Below are positions 31,445-38,724 of a DNA stretch of 64,000 nucleotides, piece after piece (within the stretch, counting starts at the first letter, position 1; each line of letters starts with the position of its first letter). Under the pieces are notes generated by a model. It was not told where the DNA came from. It saw nothing but the letters and a program-made list of their open reading frames with translations, and did no database searches. A program made the translations under genes and the position numbers. This DNA comes from Deltaproteobacteria bacterium (GTDB lineage Bacteria > Myxococcota > Myxococcia > Myxococcales > SZAS-1): the NCBI GenBank assembly GCA_018266075.1, contig JAFEBB010000004.1, positions 1-64,000 of the forward strand, given 5' to 3'.

Positions 31445-32173
31445 CTACCGCACGGGCCGCAGCGCGAAGACCTCCACGTCGACGCCGGGGCTCGCGAGCG
31501 CGTGTGGCGGCCCTTCGGCACGCGGCAGACCCGCGGGCGTGAGCATGTCCTGCTCGAGCTCGAGAACTTCAGCGCGATGCAGCGGATAGGGCGTGTGGTG
31601 CACTTGACCGGTGTCGAGGCCGTGCGGCGTCTGCGCGTAGAGCAGATATCGCTCGGCGAGGAAGTGCTCGAACGTGTCTGGCGCGGCGTGGCCGAGGCTC
31701 TCGCCCACGCGCCAGCGACCAACGAACTTCGCCGGCGTCGGTCCAGGCCAGAGGCGCTCGCTCGAATAGCGAACCTCGTCGCCCTGCTGCTCCAGCGACA
31801 TCGCCGCGCGATGGTACGGCAGGTGCCAGAAGCGCCGCGCGATGCGCACCGGAATCGACTTCGCCGCTTCGAGGCTGAAGAACCACACGCCCGGATCGCG
31901 GCCATCGACGTGGACGTAGGTGCGCACGTTCAGCTCATGGAAGTCGCTCACCAACGAGACTGCGGGCAGCCCGCGCGGCCGGACGCCGAGCATGGTGAAC
32001 GGCACCACGCCCACCCACGCGCGGCCGTCCCAGGTGTCGACGCTGAGTCCCGCCGGAAGCAGCTTCTGCACGGCCTCGGCCGGGAACGACCAGTGCAGGA
32101 AGAGGAGCGAGCGCCAGCGCTGGAAGCCCTTGGCAGTCCCTTCCGGCCGGCGCGTGGGCGCGATGCGGTCCAT
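31445..32173 (-). CDS. DUF2071 (YqjF-like) protein
   Basis: A 242-residue protein of the DUF2071/YqjF family, with hallmarks FLHWSFPAEAVQKLLPAGLSVDTWDG and GVVPFTMLGVRPRGLPAVS, and FHELNVRTYV, WFFSLEA. The fold is predicted to resemble acetoacetate decarboxylase; a function is not established. No signal peptide or membrane helix is visible. It is followed by the hydrolase gene after 9 bases and is divergent from the SRPBCC gene, with 84 bases between the starts. Confidence 0.83.
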   Translation of the reverse strand: MDRIAPTRRPEGTAKGFQRWRSLLFLHWSFPAEAVQKLLPAGLSVDTWDGRAWVGVVPFTMLGVRPRGLPAVSLVSDFHELNVRTYVHVDGRDPGVWFFSLEAAKSIPVRIARRFWHLPYHRAAMSLEQQGDEVRYSSERLWPGPTPAKFVGRWRVGESLGHAAPDTFEHFLAERYLLYAQTPHGLDTGQVHHTPYPLHRAEVLELEQDMLTPAGLPRAEGPPHALASPGVDVEVFALRPVR

Positions 32174-32257
32174 GTTTACATTCTAAGGCGCGGCCGGCTG
32201 GACGATCCGCGTTCGCCCGGGGGCGCGTCGAAACGGGCCCTGCTGCATCCAATCCGC

Positions 32258-32728
32258 ATGGTGCACCACCTCCATCGCGAACAGCTCGTCCGGGCGCCGC
32301 TTCAACGCGTGTGGCCCTTCTTCGCCGACCCGCGGAACCTGGAACGCATCACCTCCAGCGAGCTGAAGTTCCGGATCGTCACCTCCGACCCGCCGCGGAT
32401 GTACGCGGGTCAGATCCTCGAGTACCGCGTGGGGCTGGCGCCCGGCGTCTGGACGCGCTGGCTCACGGAGATCGTGCACGTGAGCGAGGGCCGCTACTTC
32501 GTGGACGAGCAGCGGCTGGGCCCGTATCGGCTGTGGCACCACGAGCACCACTTCGAAGAGGTTCCCGAAGGCGTGCGCATGCGCGACCACGTGACCTACG
32601 CGCTGCCCGCCGGCCCGCTGGGAGAGCTGGTGCACGCGCTCTGGGTGGGAGCCAAGCTGCAGCGCATCTTCGACTTCCGGCGCGAGGAGGTGGAGCGGCT
32701 CTTCGCCGACCCTACGCAGCCGGGGTGA
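32258..32728 (+). CDS. SRPBCC (START-like) family protein
   Basis: A 156-residue protein with the helix-grip SRPBCC fold: the start QLVRAPLQRVWPFFADPRNLERIT and the late phrase VRMRDHVTYALPAGPLG are typical, with a long C-terminal helix ending the domain. These bind hydrophobic ligands; the family is often annotated as cell division inhibitor or cyclase/dehydrase. The ATG at 32258 gives a complete domain, while upstream open sequence is antisense to the DUF2071 gene. The last 17 bases overlap the 3' end of the convergent bufC. Confidence 0.8.
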   Translation: MVHHLHREQLVRAPLQRVWPFFADPRNLERITSSELKFRIVTSDPPRMYAGQILEYRVGLAPGVWTRWLTEIVHVSEGRYFVDEQRLGPYRLWHHEHHFEEVPEGVRMRDHVTYALPAGPLGELVHALWVGAKLQRIFDFRREEVERLFADPTQPG

Positions 32729-33488
32729 TCAGCTCGGCGATCCAGCCTTCGTTGAACCAGCTCGCGATCGCCGAGAGCGCCACGTTGGCCGCGTCCTCCT
32801 CGGCAGCGAACGCGTCGCACACCTCGGCCAGCGTCGCGCCCGCCCGCGCGCGCGCGAGGGCCTCGGCTTCATTCGCCGAGAGCGCGACGTGGAACACGTC
32901 GAAGCCCTGCCGCCACACCACGAGCGTCACCTTCGCCTCGAGCGCGATCGGCTCGGGCGTCTCACCTTCGTGCAGCTTCTCGGCGAGCGCCTCGAGGTCG
33001 TGCGCGAACACGTGCGTCTCCAGCGCGGGCACGAACTTCACGCGCACCGACGCAAACGCGTCCTGGCCCAGAGCGACCAGCGCGTCCCAGGTCGCAGGCA
33101 CGGCGTCGGCCGCGGCGAAGACGGTGCTGCGCGCGTGCTCCAGCTCGGCGAGCTCCGCGAGATCGCCGCGCACGTCGTGGCCGCGGATGAACTCGGGCAG
33201 CTTGCGTCCCAGCTGGCCGATGTCGGGGTGCTCGCTGGGATGCGAGCGGATGTACTGCCGGGCGAGATCGAAGAACGCGTGATCGCCGAGCAACGCGGTC
33301 AGCAGCGGGAACTCGCCGCGGAGCGCGTCCACCTGCCGCGCCAGGAACATGTCCGCGTAGATGTGCAGGCGCGCATCCGCCGCGAGCTTCCCGTCCGAGA
33401 CGAACGCCTCGCGCACCCGCGCGTCCGACTCGGGCACGTCGCCGCGGAGCACGCCATCGAAGAGCGTCTGCACGTCGACGAGCTTCAC
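32712..33488 (-). CDS. bufC: DUF2063 family partner protein (BufC-like)
   Basis: A 258-residue protein of the DUF2063/HvfC family, partners of DUF692 enzymes in peptide-modifying loci. The N-terminal domain (residues 1-95) contains ARLHIYADMFLARQVDALRGEFPLL, a strong family signature, followed by DLARQYIRSHPSEHPDIGQLG; residues 100-258 form a second domain ending FNEGWIAEL. In bufferin systems BufC is thought to assist BufB in recognising the precursor. The start is GTG 33488, which overlaps the bufB stop as GTGA (33485-33488), so the two are translationally coupled. The frame is open further upstream, but that part is shadowed by bufB. Confidence 0.85.
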   Translation of the reverse strand: MKLVDVQTLFDGVLRGDVPESDARVREAFVSDGKLAADARLHIYADMFLARQVDALRGEFPLLTALLGDHAFFDLARQYIRSHPSEHPDIGQLGRKLPEFIRGHDVRGDLAELAELEHARSTVFAAADAVPATWDALVALGQDAFASVRVKFVPALETHVFAHDLEALAEKLHEGETPEPIALEAKVTLVVWRQGFDVFHVALSANEAEALARARAGATLAEVCDAFAAEEDAANVALSAIASWFNEGWIAELITPAA

Positions 33489-34336
33489 GAGCGCGCCTCC
33501 ACGATGCCCTTGGGCACCGCGCGTTGCGCATGGCGGCGCGCGCGCTCGGCCTCCTCGAGCAGCCGAGGCAGCTCGGGCACGTGCTCGTCCCACTCGATCA
33601 GTGTGGCCAGCGGTCCAAACCGCCGCACCGCGTCCTGGTAGAGCGCCCAGACCGGATCCGGAACGGGCGCGTCGTGCGTGTCGAGCAGGTGCGTTCCGCA
33701 GTCCTTGTGGCCCGCGAGGTGGAAGTAGCCCACGCGATCCGCGGGGATGCCGTCGAGGAACGCGCGCGCGTCGAAGCCGTGGTTCACGGATGAAACAAAA
33801 ATGTTATTGACGTCGAGGAGCACGCCGCAGTCCGCGCGCTGGGCGAGCTCGGCCAGGAACTCCCACTCCGTGAGCGCCGAGGCCGCGTACTGCACGTAGC
33901 TCGACACGTTCTCCACCAGGATCTGCCGCCCCAGCTTCTCCTGCACGGCCTTAACCCGGGCCACCACGACGTCCAGCGCCTCTTCCGTGAACGGCAGCGG
34001 CAAGAGGTCGTGCGCGTAGCGGCCGCGCAGGCTGCCCCAGCAGAGGTGATCCGAGATCCACGCCGGCTGGAAGCGCTCGTCCAGCGCCTGCAGCTTCTTC
34101 ACGAGCGCGTCGTTCAGCGGATCCGAAGCGCCGAGCGAGAGCGAGACGCCATGGAGGGCGATCGGCCGGTCGCGCCGCACGGCCTCGAGCACGGCGAGCG
34201 GGCGCCCGCCGTCCTGCAGGAAGTTCTCGGTCGTCGCCTCCAGCCAATCCACCTGCGGCCCGCCGGCGAGCCACTCGCCGTAGTGCACCGAGCGAAGGCC
34301 CACGCCGTGGCCGAGGGGTTGGGATTGGAGGGCCAT
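33485..34336 (-). CDS. bufB: DUF692 / MNIO family enzyme (BufB-like)
   Basis: A 283-residue multinuclear non-heme iron-dependent oxidative enzyme (MNIO, formerly DUF692), of the family that modifies cysteines in ribosomal peptides such as methanobactins and bufferins. The TIM-barrel metal ligands are all visible: His62 (LHGVSLSLG), Asp96-His97 (ISDHLCW), Glu142-Asn143 (VENVSSY), Asp175 and Asn177-178 (LDVNNIFVSS), His206 and His210 (YFHLAGH), Asp219/His221 (LDTHD), and Glu248/Asp250 (IEWDEH). It lies downstream of the Cys-rich precursor, separated by a hairpin, and overlaps bufC by 4 bases. The likely product is a Cys-derived heterocycle on the precursor; which one cannot be read from sequence. 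Confidence 0.92.
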   Translation of the reverse strand: MALQSQPLGHGVGLRSVHYGEWLAGGPQVDWLEATTENFLQDGGRPLAVLEAVRRDRPIALHGVSLSLGASDPLNDALVKKLQALDERFQPAWISDHLCWGSLRGRYAHDLLPLPFTEEALDVVVARVKAVQEKLGRQILVENVSSYVQYAASALTEWEFLAELAQRADCGVLLDVNNIFVSSVNHGFDARAFLDGIPADRVGYFHLAGHKDCGTHLLDTHDAPVPDPVWALYQDAVRRFGPLATLIEWDEHVPELPRLLEEAERARRHAQRAVPKGIVEARS

Positions 34337-34341
34337 GAGGC

Positions 34342-34381
34342 TTCAAACAACAGAGGGGCCGCGATGTTCACGCGGCCCCTC
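34342..34381 (-). terminator. Terminator-like hairpin between bufA and bufB (possible attenuator)
   Basis: On the minus strand a perfect 11-base stem GAGGGGCCGCG/CGCGGCCCCTC (34353-34363 and 34371-34381) with a 7-base loop is followed by TGTTGTTTG. It lies 16 bases after the bufA stop and 6 bases before the bufB start codon counted from the T-rich tract. It would let most transcripts end after the precursor gene while some continue into bufB and bufC. A second hairpin (GTAACAgaagTGTTAC) covers the bufA stop codon. Confidence 0.7.
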
Positions 34382-34397
34382 GGATGTAACAGAAGTG

Positions 34398-34751
34398 TTA
34401 CTTCGCGTCCGCGGGCTTGGCGGCCGGGGCGTCGGCCGGCTTCTCGGCCTTGTCGGCGGCCTTGGGGGCGTCGGCCTTCTTGTCGCCCTTGTCCATCTTG
34501 GCCGCGGCCACCACGGTGCCCTTCTTGTCCTTGCAGTCCTTGGCGCTCATCTCCGTCCAGCCCTTGCCGCCGCAGCCGTTCTGACCCTTGCAGGCGTTGT
34601 CGGCGCTGGCGCACGAGCCCTGGCCCTTGCAGGAGTTGAGGCCGCCGCAGTGCACCGTCTTGGCCTTCTTGCCAGCCTTCCCGTCGGCGTGCGCGACGCC
34701 GGAAACCATCAGTGCAGCCACGGTGCCCGCGAGGATGTGCGAGGTCTTCAT
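34398..34751 (-). CDS. bufA: Bufferin-type Cys-rich precursor peptide (BufA2-like)
   Basis: A 117-residue exported precursor. Residues 1-22 are a signal peptide (LAGTVAALMVSGVAHA). The Cys-rich core has six cysteines (35, 41, 47, 54, 60, 73), with HCGGLNSCKGQGSCASADN and ACKGQNGC, the pattern of BufA2-type bufferins. Residues 74-117 are a Lys/Ala/Asp/Pro-rich tail. By family knowledge, some cysteines are converted by BufB/BufC and the peptide binds copper in the periplasm. The ATG at 34751 is preceded by AAGGGGAG, a strong ribosome binding site, consistent with high precursor output. Gene order is yceI-like, bufA, bufB, bufC on one strand. The family assignment rests on the Cys pattern and neighbours. 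Confidence 0.85.
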   Translation of the reverse strand: MKTSHILAGTVAALMVSGVAHADGKAGKKAKTVHCGGLNSCKGQGSCASADNACKGQNGCGGKGWTEMSAKDCKDKKGTVVAAAKMDKGDKKADAPKAADKAEKPADAPAAKPADAK

Positions 34752-34816
34752 TTGGGTACTCCCCTTCGTTTGGGTGGTGAAAGTTCCGGCCGGCGCCATT
34801 GCCGGCTCGGCTGCTG

Positions 34817-35473
34817 CTACTTCGCCGGCTCGTTGGCGGCGGCGAAGAGGTTGAGGTCGATGGCGCCCTGGGCGGCGACCACCTTGGCCAGGCCCTGCAC
34901 GCGCGCGAGCCAGCCGTCGGTCCACTTGGGGCCCACGTGGTAGGCCTCGCGGTCGAACTGGTCGACGTGCGCGCGGATGCGGAGGATCTTCTTGTCGCCG
35001 GGCAGCAGGACGACGGTGCCCGTGACGTGCTCGGGCTTGCCGTCTTCACGCGCGCGGTCGCAGATGGTGAAGGGCACATCGCCGGAGAAGCTCACGGGCT
35101 GCTCGGCCACCAGCGCCTTGTCGGGCTTGATGCCGGTGAACTTCGCCGACAGCTTGCAGGTCTTCTCCTTGCCCTTCTTGTTGGTGGCCCACTGGCGGAA
35201 GTGGTCGGACTTGGTGTCGTCGTTGTCCACGCGGATGGCGGTGAGCGGGACGCTGCAGGTGCCGCTCATGGTCATGCCCTTGTCGTCCCAGGTGAGGTCG
35301 CAGCCCACGGCGTTGGAGACGGCCATGATGCGCTCGCCCAGGGGCGCGTCGAAGACGGCGGAGAGCGTGCTGTTGCCCTTGTCGGCGTCGACCTTGAGGC
35401 TCTCGGCGTTGGCGCGGCCCGAGAACGCGGCGACCGCGCCCAGCAGGGCGGCGGTGCGGATGAAGCGGTTCAT
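34817..35473 (-). CDS. YceI-like exported protein, first gene of the bufferin operon
   Basis: A 218-residue protein with signal peptide MNRFIRTAALLGAVAAFSGRANA. The mature part resembles the YceI family (lipocalin-like barrel that binds isoprenoid-type lipids): LKVDADKGNSTLSAVFDAPL and TGTCSVPLTAIRVDNDDTKSD match the expected strand pattern, but I hold this at moderate confidence. The ATG at 35473 has the strong Shine-Dalgarno GGAGGGGAC; the frame opens further to 35515. It is 65 bases upstream of bufA with a GC-rich hairpin between, and a candidate promoter lies just upstream. A periplasmic role linked to the bufferin is an inference from position. Confidence 0.72.
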   Translation of the reverse strand: MNRFIRTAALLGAVAAFSGRANAESLKVDADKGNSTLSAVFDAPLGERIMAVSNAVGCDLTWDDKGMTMSGTCSVPLTAIRVDNDDTKSDHFRQWATNKKGKEKTCKLSAKFTGIKPDKALVAEQPVSFSGDVPFTICDRAREDGKPEHVTGTVVLLPGDKKILRIRAHVDQFDREAYHVGPKWTDGWLARVQGLAKVVAAQGAIDLNLFAAANEPAK

Positions 35474-35510
35474 GCGGTCCCCTCCCGTTCGGTGTCGCAC
35501 GAGGGTACGG

Positions 35511-35538
35511 ACCATACGCCAGAACGGTTACGGGCCAA
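35511..35538 (-). promoter_or_regulatory. Candidate promoter of the bufferin operon
   Basis: On the minus strand TTGGCC (35533-35538) and TATGGT (35511-35516) are 16 bases apart, each matching four of six sigma-70 consensus bases, and end 37 bases before the ATG. The region is divergent with the gene starting at 35580. Weak evidence, position is good. Confidence 0.35.
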
Positions 35539-35579
35539 GCACCCTTTGCTTGCCGTCTTGCCGCAGTGCGCGATAACCC

Positions 35580-36353
35580 ATGGCCATGGGTCGGAGTGAT
35601 CGCGAGGGCGGCGAGCTGCCGCGGGTGTACGAGGGCGCGGAGGCGCTGGAGGCGCTGTTGGCGATGGCCGGCGAGGAGCTCGACGCCGCCACCATCAAGG
35701 ACATCTTCCAGGAAGCCCAGAAAGAGGGCGACCAGCCCAGCGACGTGTTCCCCGCGCTCTTCGCGCAGGAGCCGCGCTTTCCCTCACCCGACCTGGCCCG
35801 GCGGCTCTACGGCAACCTCTTCGGGCTCTGGGACCGCGTGGCGCGCGGCCAGCTCGACGAGCCCAAGGGTCGGCCTGCCGCGCCCGAGGTGCCCGAGCCC
35901 ATCGCCCCGCCGCCGGCCATCGAAGGTGCGACGATCCCGGATGAGTTCGTGCAGGCCGCGCTCGGCGCCCTGACCACGCTTCCCGAGAAGGAGCGAGGCC
36001 GTCAGCGCGATCGCTTCGAGCAGCGGGAGAGCGAGCTCTGCGAGTCGCTGCGCCAGCTCAAGCTCTCGGACGGCGCGGAGCAGGCCGGGTTGGATCTCTC
36101 GTTCGAGCTCTGGCTGCTCTGCGGCTGGGCGCTGGGCGAGCGGGCAGGCCGGACGGCGTTCAAGGCGCTGCGCGATCCGCCGCAGGAAGGCAGCCAGCCG
36201 GCGCTCGAGCGCTTCATCGCCGAGTGGCTGGGCGAGGCCGAGCTCGACGAGGACGATCCGCTCAAGCCGGAGGAGCGGCAGAAGCTGGAGCCGTTCCTGC
36301 GCCGGGCGGCCGAGCTGCTCGCGCCGCCGGAAAAGGCGCCCGCGCCGGGTTAG
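35580..36353 (+). CDS. Conserved protein of unknown function
   Basis: A 257-residue soluble protein (or 255 if the second ATG at 35586 is used). It is Glu/Leu/Ala-rich and largely helical, with a Pro-rich linker at about residues 105-120 (PEVPEPIAPPPAIEG). No signal peptide, cysteine motif or known domain is seen. The Smr gene follows 12 bases after its stop on the same strand, so the two are likely cotranscribed. I cannot assign a function. Confidence 0.65.
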   Translation: MAMGRSDREGGELPRVYEGAEALEALLAMAGEELDAATIKDIFQEAQKEGDQPSDVFPALFAQEPRFPSPDLARRLYGNLFGLWDRVARGQLDEPKGRPAAPEVPEPIAPPPAIEGATIPDEFVQAALGALTTLPEKERGRQRDRFEQRESELCESLRQLKLSDGAEQAGLDLSFELWLLCGWALGERAGRTAFKALRDPPQEGSQPALERFIAEWLGEAELDEDDPLKPEERQKLEPFLRRAAELLAPPEKAPAPG

Positions 36354-36365
36354 CCTTGGCCTGCG

Positions 36366-37022
36366 ATGGCCAAGGACAAGCCCTTCAACAACCCGTTCGG
36401 CGCGCTCAAGCTGCAGAAGCCCGAGAAGCCCGCGCCCAAGCCGCCGCCGACCGCGCCGCCGGCGAATCGGCCTGCGAAGCGGACCAACGCGGACGACGAC
36501 AGCGCGCTCTTCCTGGAGAGCGTGGGTGCGGTGGAGCCGGTGCGCGTGGGCTCGAACAAGTCGGAGGCGCGCCCGCCGCCGCCGCCCGCGCGCGGCACCG
36601 ACGCCGACGCCGAGGCGCTCCTGCAGCTCTCCGAGCTCGTGGCCGGGGTGGGCCCCTTCGACCTCGCCGACTCCGACGAGTTCATCGAGGGCGCCGTGCC
36701 CGGGCTGGATCCGAACATCGTCCGCAAGCTGCACCGCGGCGACTTCGCGGTGCAGGCCCACCTGGATCTGCACGGCCTCACCCAGGACGAGGCCAAGAGC
36801 CAGCTCGCGGCATTCCTCACCGCCTCGCGCTCGCGCGGCTTCCGCTGCGTGCTGGTGGTGCACGGCCGCGGGCTGCACTCGAAGGACCAGATCCCGGTGC
36901 TGAAGGCCGGCATCCAGCGCTGGCTCACCCAGGGACGGATGGCCAAGGAGACGCTCGCCTTCGCCACCGCGCGGCCCCACGACGGCGGCGCTGGAGCGGT
37001 GTACGTCTTGCTCCGACGCTGA
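36366..37022 (+). CDS. Smr domain protein
   Basis: A 218-residue protein ending in an Smr domain (about residues 135-218), found in MutS2 and small stand-alone nucleases. Hallmarks are LDLHGLTQDEA (with the DLHG core) and LVVHGRGLHSKDQIPVLK, which hold the HGxG nucleic-acid-binding loop. Residues 1-80 are Pro/Lys-rich and disordered (NNPFGALKLQKPEKPAPKPPP). It probably acts on branched or nicked DNA or on mRNA. The preceding gene ends 12 bases upstream. Confidence 0.88.
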   Translation: MAKDKPFNNPFGALKLQKPEKPAPKPPPTAPPANRPAKRTNADDDSALFLESVGAVEPVRVGSNKSEARPPPPPARGTDADAEALLQLSELVAGVGPFDLADSDEFIEGAVPGLDPNIVRKLHRGDFAVQAHLDLHGLTQDEAKSQLAAFLTASRSRGFRCVLVVHGRGLHSKDQIPVLKAGIQRWLTQGRMAKETLAFATARPHDGGAGAVYVLLRR

Positions 37023-37105
37023 TCGGCTTTTCGGACCTGGATCCGATAGCGTCCATGGGACGCTGTGTGCGGGCGGCCGGTCCGCGACAGGGTAGGATCC
37101 ATCCC

Positions 37106-38719
37106 ATGCGAACGCTTCCCTTGACCGTGCTCGCCGCGGGCGCGCTCTGCCTCGCTGGGTGCGAGTTCATCGTCGACCCGCAGCGCCAGGGCTCCACCAC
37201 CGCCACGCCCACCGGCGCGGTCGGCGCTTCGGGAAGCGTCGCGGCCAACGGGTCGGGCAACAGCGGCTCGACCGCGGGCAGCAACGGGAGCGCGACGGGA
37301 ACCGAGTCCACCGGCACCAGCGGCTCCTCCGTGAGCTCCGCGTCCACCGGCCACAATGGCTCCAGCACCGGGCACACCGGCCCGGGCTCGAGCGGCACCA
37401 GCGACGGAAGCACCGGCAGCACCAGCGCCACGGGGACGGTCGCCACCGGCACCAGCGGCACCTCGACCACCAGCGTCGGCACCAACGCCACGGCCACCGC
37501 GGGCAGCACCGGCACCACCAACACCACCGGCCCGGACGTCTCCAGCGCCACCGCGACGGGCACCGCAGGCTCCACCACCGGCCAGGCGAGCAGCACGACC
37601 GGCACGGGCACCACCACCGGCCAGACCACCAGCACCACCGGCACGAGCGGCTGCGCCACCTACGGCAGCACAGGCGGGACCTTCGACTACAGCTGCAGCT
37701 CGCCCCTTCCGCCCGCCGTGTTGCCCATCCACCCCGCGGTGAGCGGCGGCGGGATCGGGACCAGCGGCGGCACCCCGCCGCCCGCCTTCTCGGACGCCCT
37801 GGCGCAGCTCTCGCCCGACTCGCGGCCCACCTGCGGCTCCGCGAGCTGCCCCACCGACGGCCAGGACACGTCCTGGCTCTACCCGGTGGAGATGCTCTGC
37901 GGCGGGATCACCCTCGACAACAGCGGCAACTCCTCCACCTTCAGCCAGTCGGACATGACCCAGGTGCTCTGGCAGTCCAACAACAGCAGCCAGAGCTTCG
38001 ACCAGCAGCACGCCTACGATTACTGCACCAACGGCTTCAGCAACGTGCCCAGCGGCATCGAGATCGATCTCCCCAGCCCGGCGAACCTGGTGGCGCTCCT
38101 CGACTTCGGCGGGCCGATGGCGAACAACTCGCCCGCGCTCCTGCCTGCGGGCTTCTCCGACCCCAACGGCAACAAAGAGGCCTGGGCCGAGAACAGCGGG
38201 GGCAACTTCTGGACGGTCAACTTCAGCACCGGGGCGTTCAAGCCGGTGGTGGACCAGTCGTACACGGCCGTGGCGCGCTGCGCGGGCTACAGCAGCAGCG
38301 TCGTCTCCGTGGCGCCCTTCTGGCAGTGCTCGCAGAACACCTGGGACACCGAGTGCACGCTGAGCGAGTTCAGCAACACGCCCATCTTGACCGCCTCGTT
38401 CTCCACGGGCGCCCTCGCCGACTCGTGGGCGGGCGCGCTCGACTACTGCAACACCCTCAGCCCCTGCGGGAGCTGGCGGCTGCCCAGCTACAAGGAGCTC
38501 GCGCAGCTCGCGAACTTCTCGCCCTACCCCGTCGGTCAGGACGCCATCGACACCCTCAGCGGGCCGTACTGGAGCTCCACCCCGGCGCCGCTCGATGCCA
38601 CCTCCAACCACGCGATGGCCATCGACTTCGTCCAGCCCGACGGCGTGGCGCTCCCTCCGGGCTCCGAGGGCAGCGCGTACCCGCGCGACCAGGCGCTGGG
38701 CATCATCTGCGTGCAGTAG
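37106..38719 (+). CDS. Lipoprotein with long Ser/Thr/Gly linker and DUF1566-like domain
   Basis: A 537-residue protein starting at ATG 37106 with lipobox LAGC (Cys19 region: TVLAAGALCLAGCEFI). Residues 28-190 are almost purely Ser, Thr, Gly and Ala. Residues 200-537 are a globular part with many Cys; the end SWRLPSYKELAQLANFSP, PYWSST and IICVQ is typical of DUF1566, a domain common in surface and lipoprotein families. The upstream extension of the open frame is a shadow of the Smr gene. It converges with hisS with 5 bases between stops. Function unknown; likely surface exposed. Confidence 0.8.
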   Translation: MRTLPLTVLAAGALCLAGCEFIVDPQRQGSTTATPTGAVGASGSVAANGSGNSGSTAGSNGSATGTESTGTSGSSVSSASTGHNGSSTGHTGPGSSGTSDGSTGSTSATGTVATGTSGTSTTSVGTNATATAGSTGTTNTTGPDVSSATATGTAGSTTGQASSTTGTGTTTGQTTSTTGTSGCATYGSTGGTFDYSCSSPLPPAVLPIHPAVSGGGIGTSGGTPPPAFSDALAQLSPDSRPTCGSASCPTDGQDTSWLYPVEMLCGGITLDNSGNSSTFSQSDMTQVLWQSNNSSQSFDQQHAYDYCTNGFSNVPSGIEIDLPSPANLVALLDFGGPMANNSPALLPAGFSDPNGNKEAWAENSGGNFWTVNFSTGAFKPVVDQSYTAVARCAGYSSSVVSVAPFWQCSQNTWDTECTLSEFSNTPILTASFSTGALADSWAGALDYCNTLSPCGSWRLPSYKELAQLANFSPYPVGQDAIDTLSGPYWSSTPAPLDATSNHAMAIDFVQPDGVALPPGSEGSAYPRDQALGIICVQ

Positions 38720-38724
38720 GCGCG

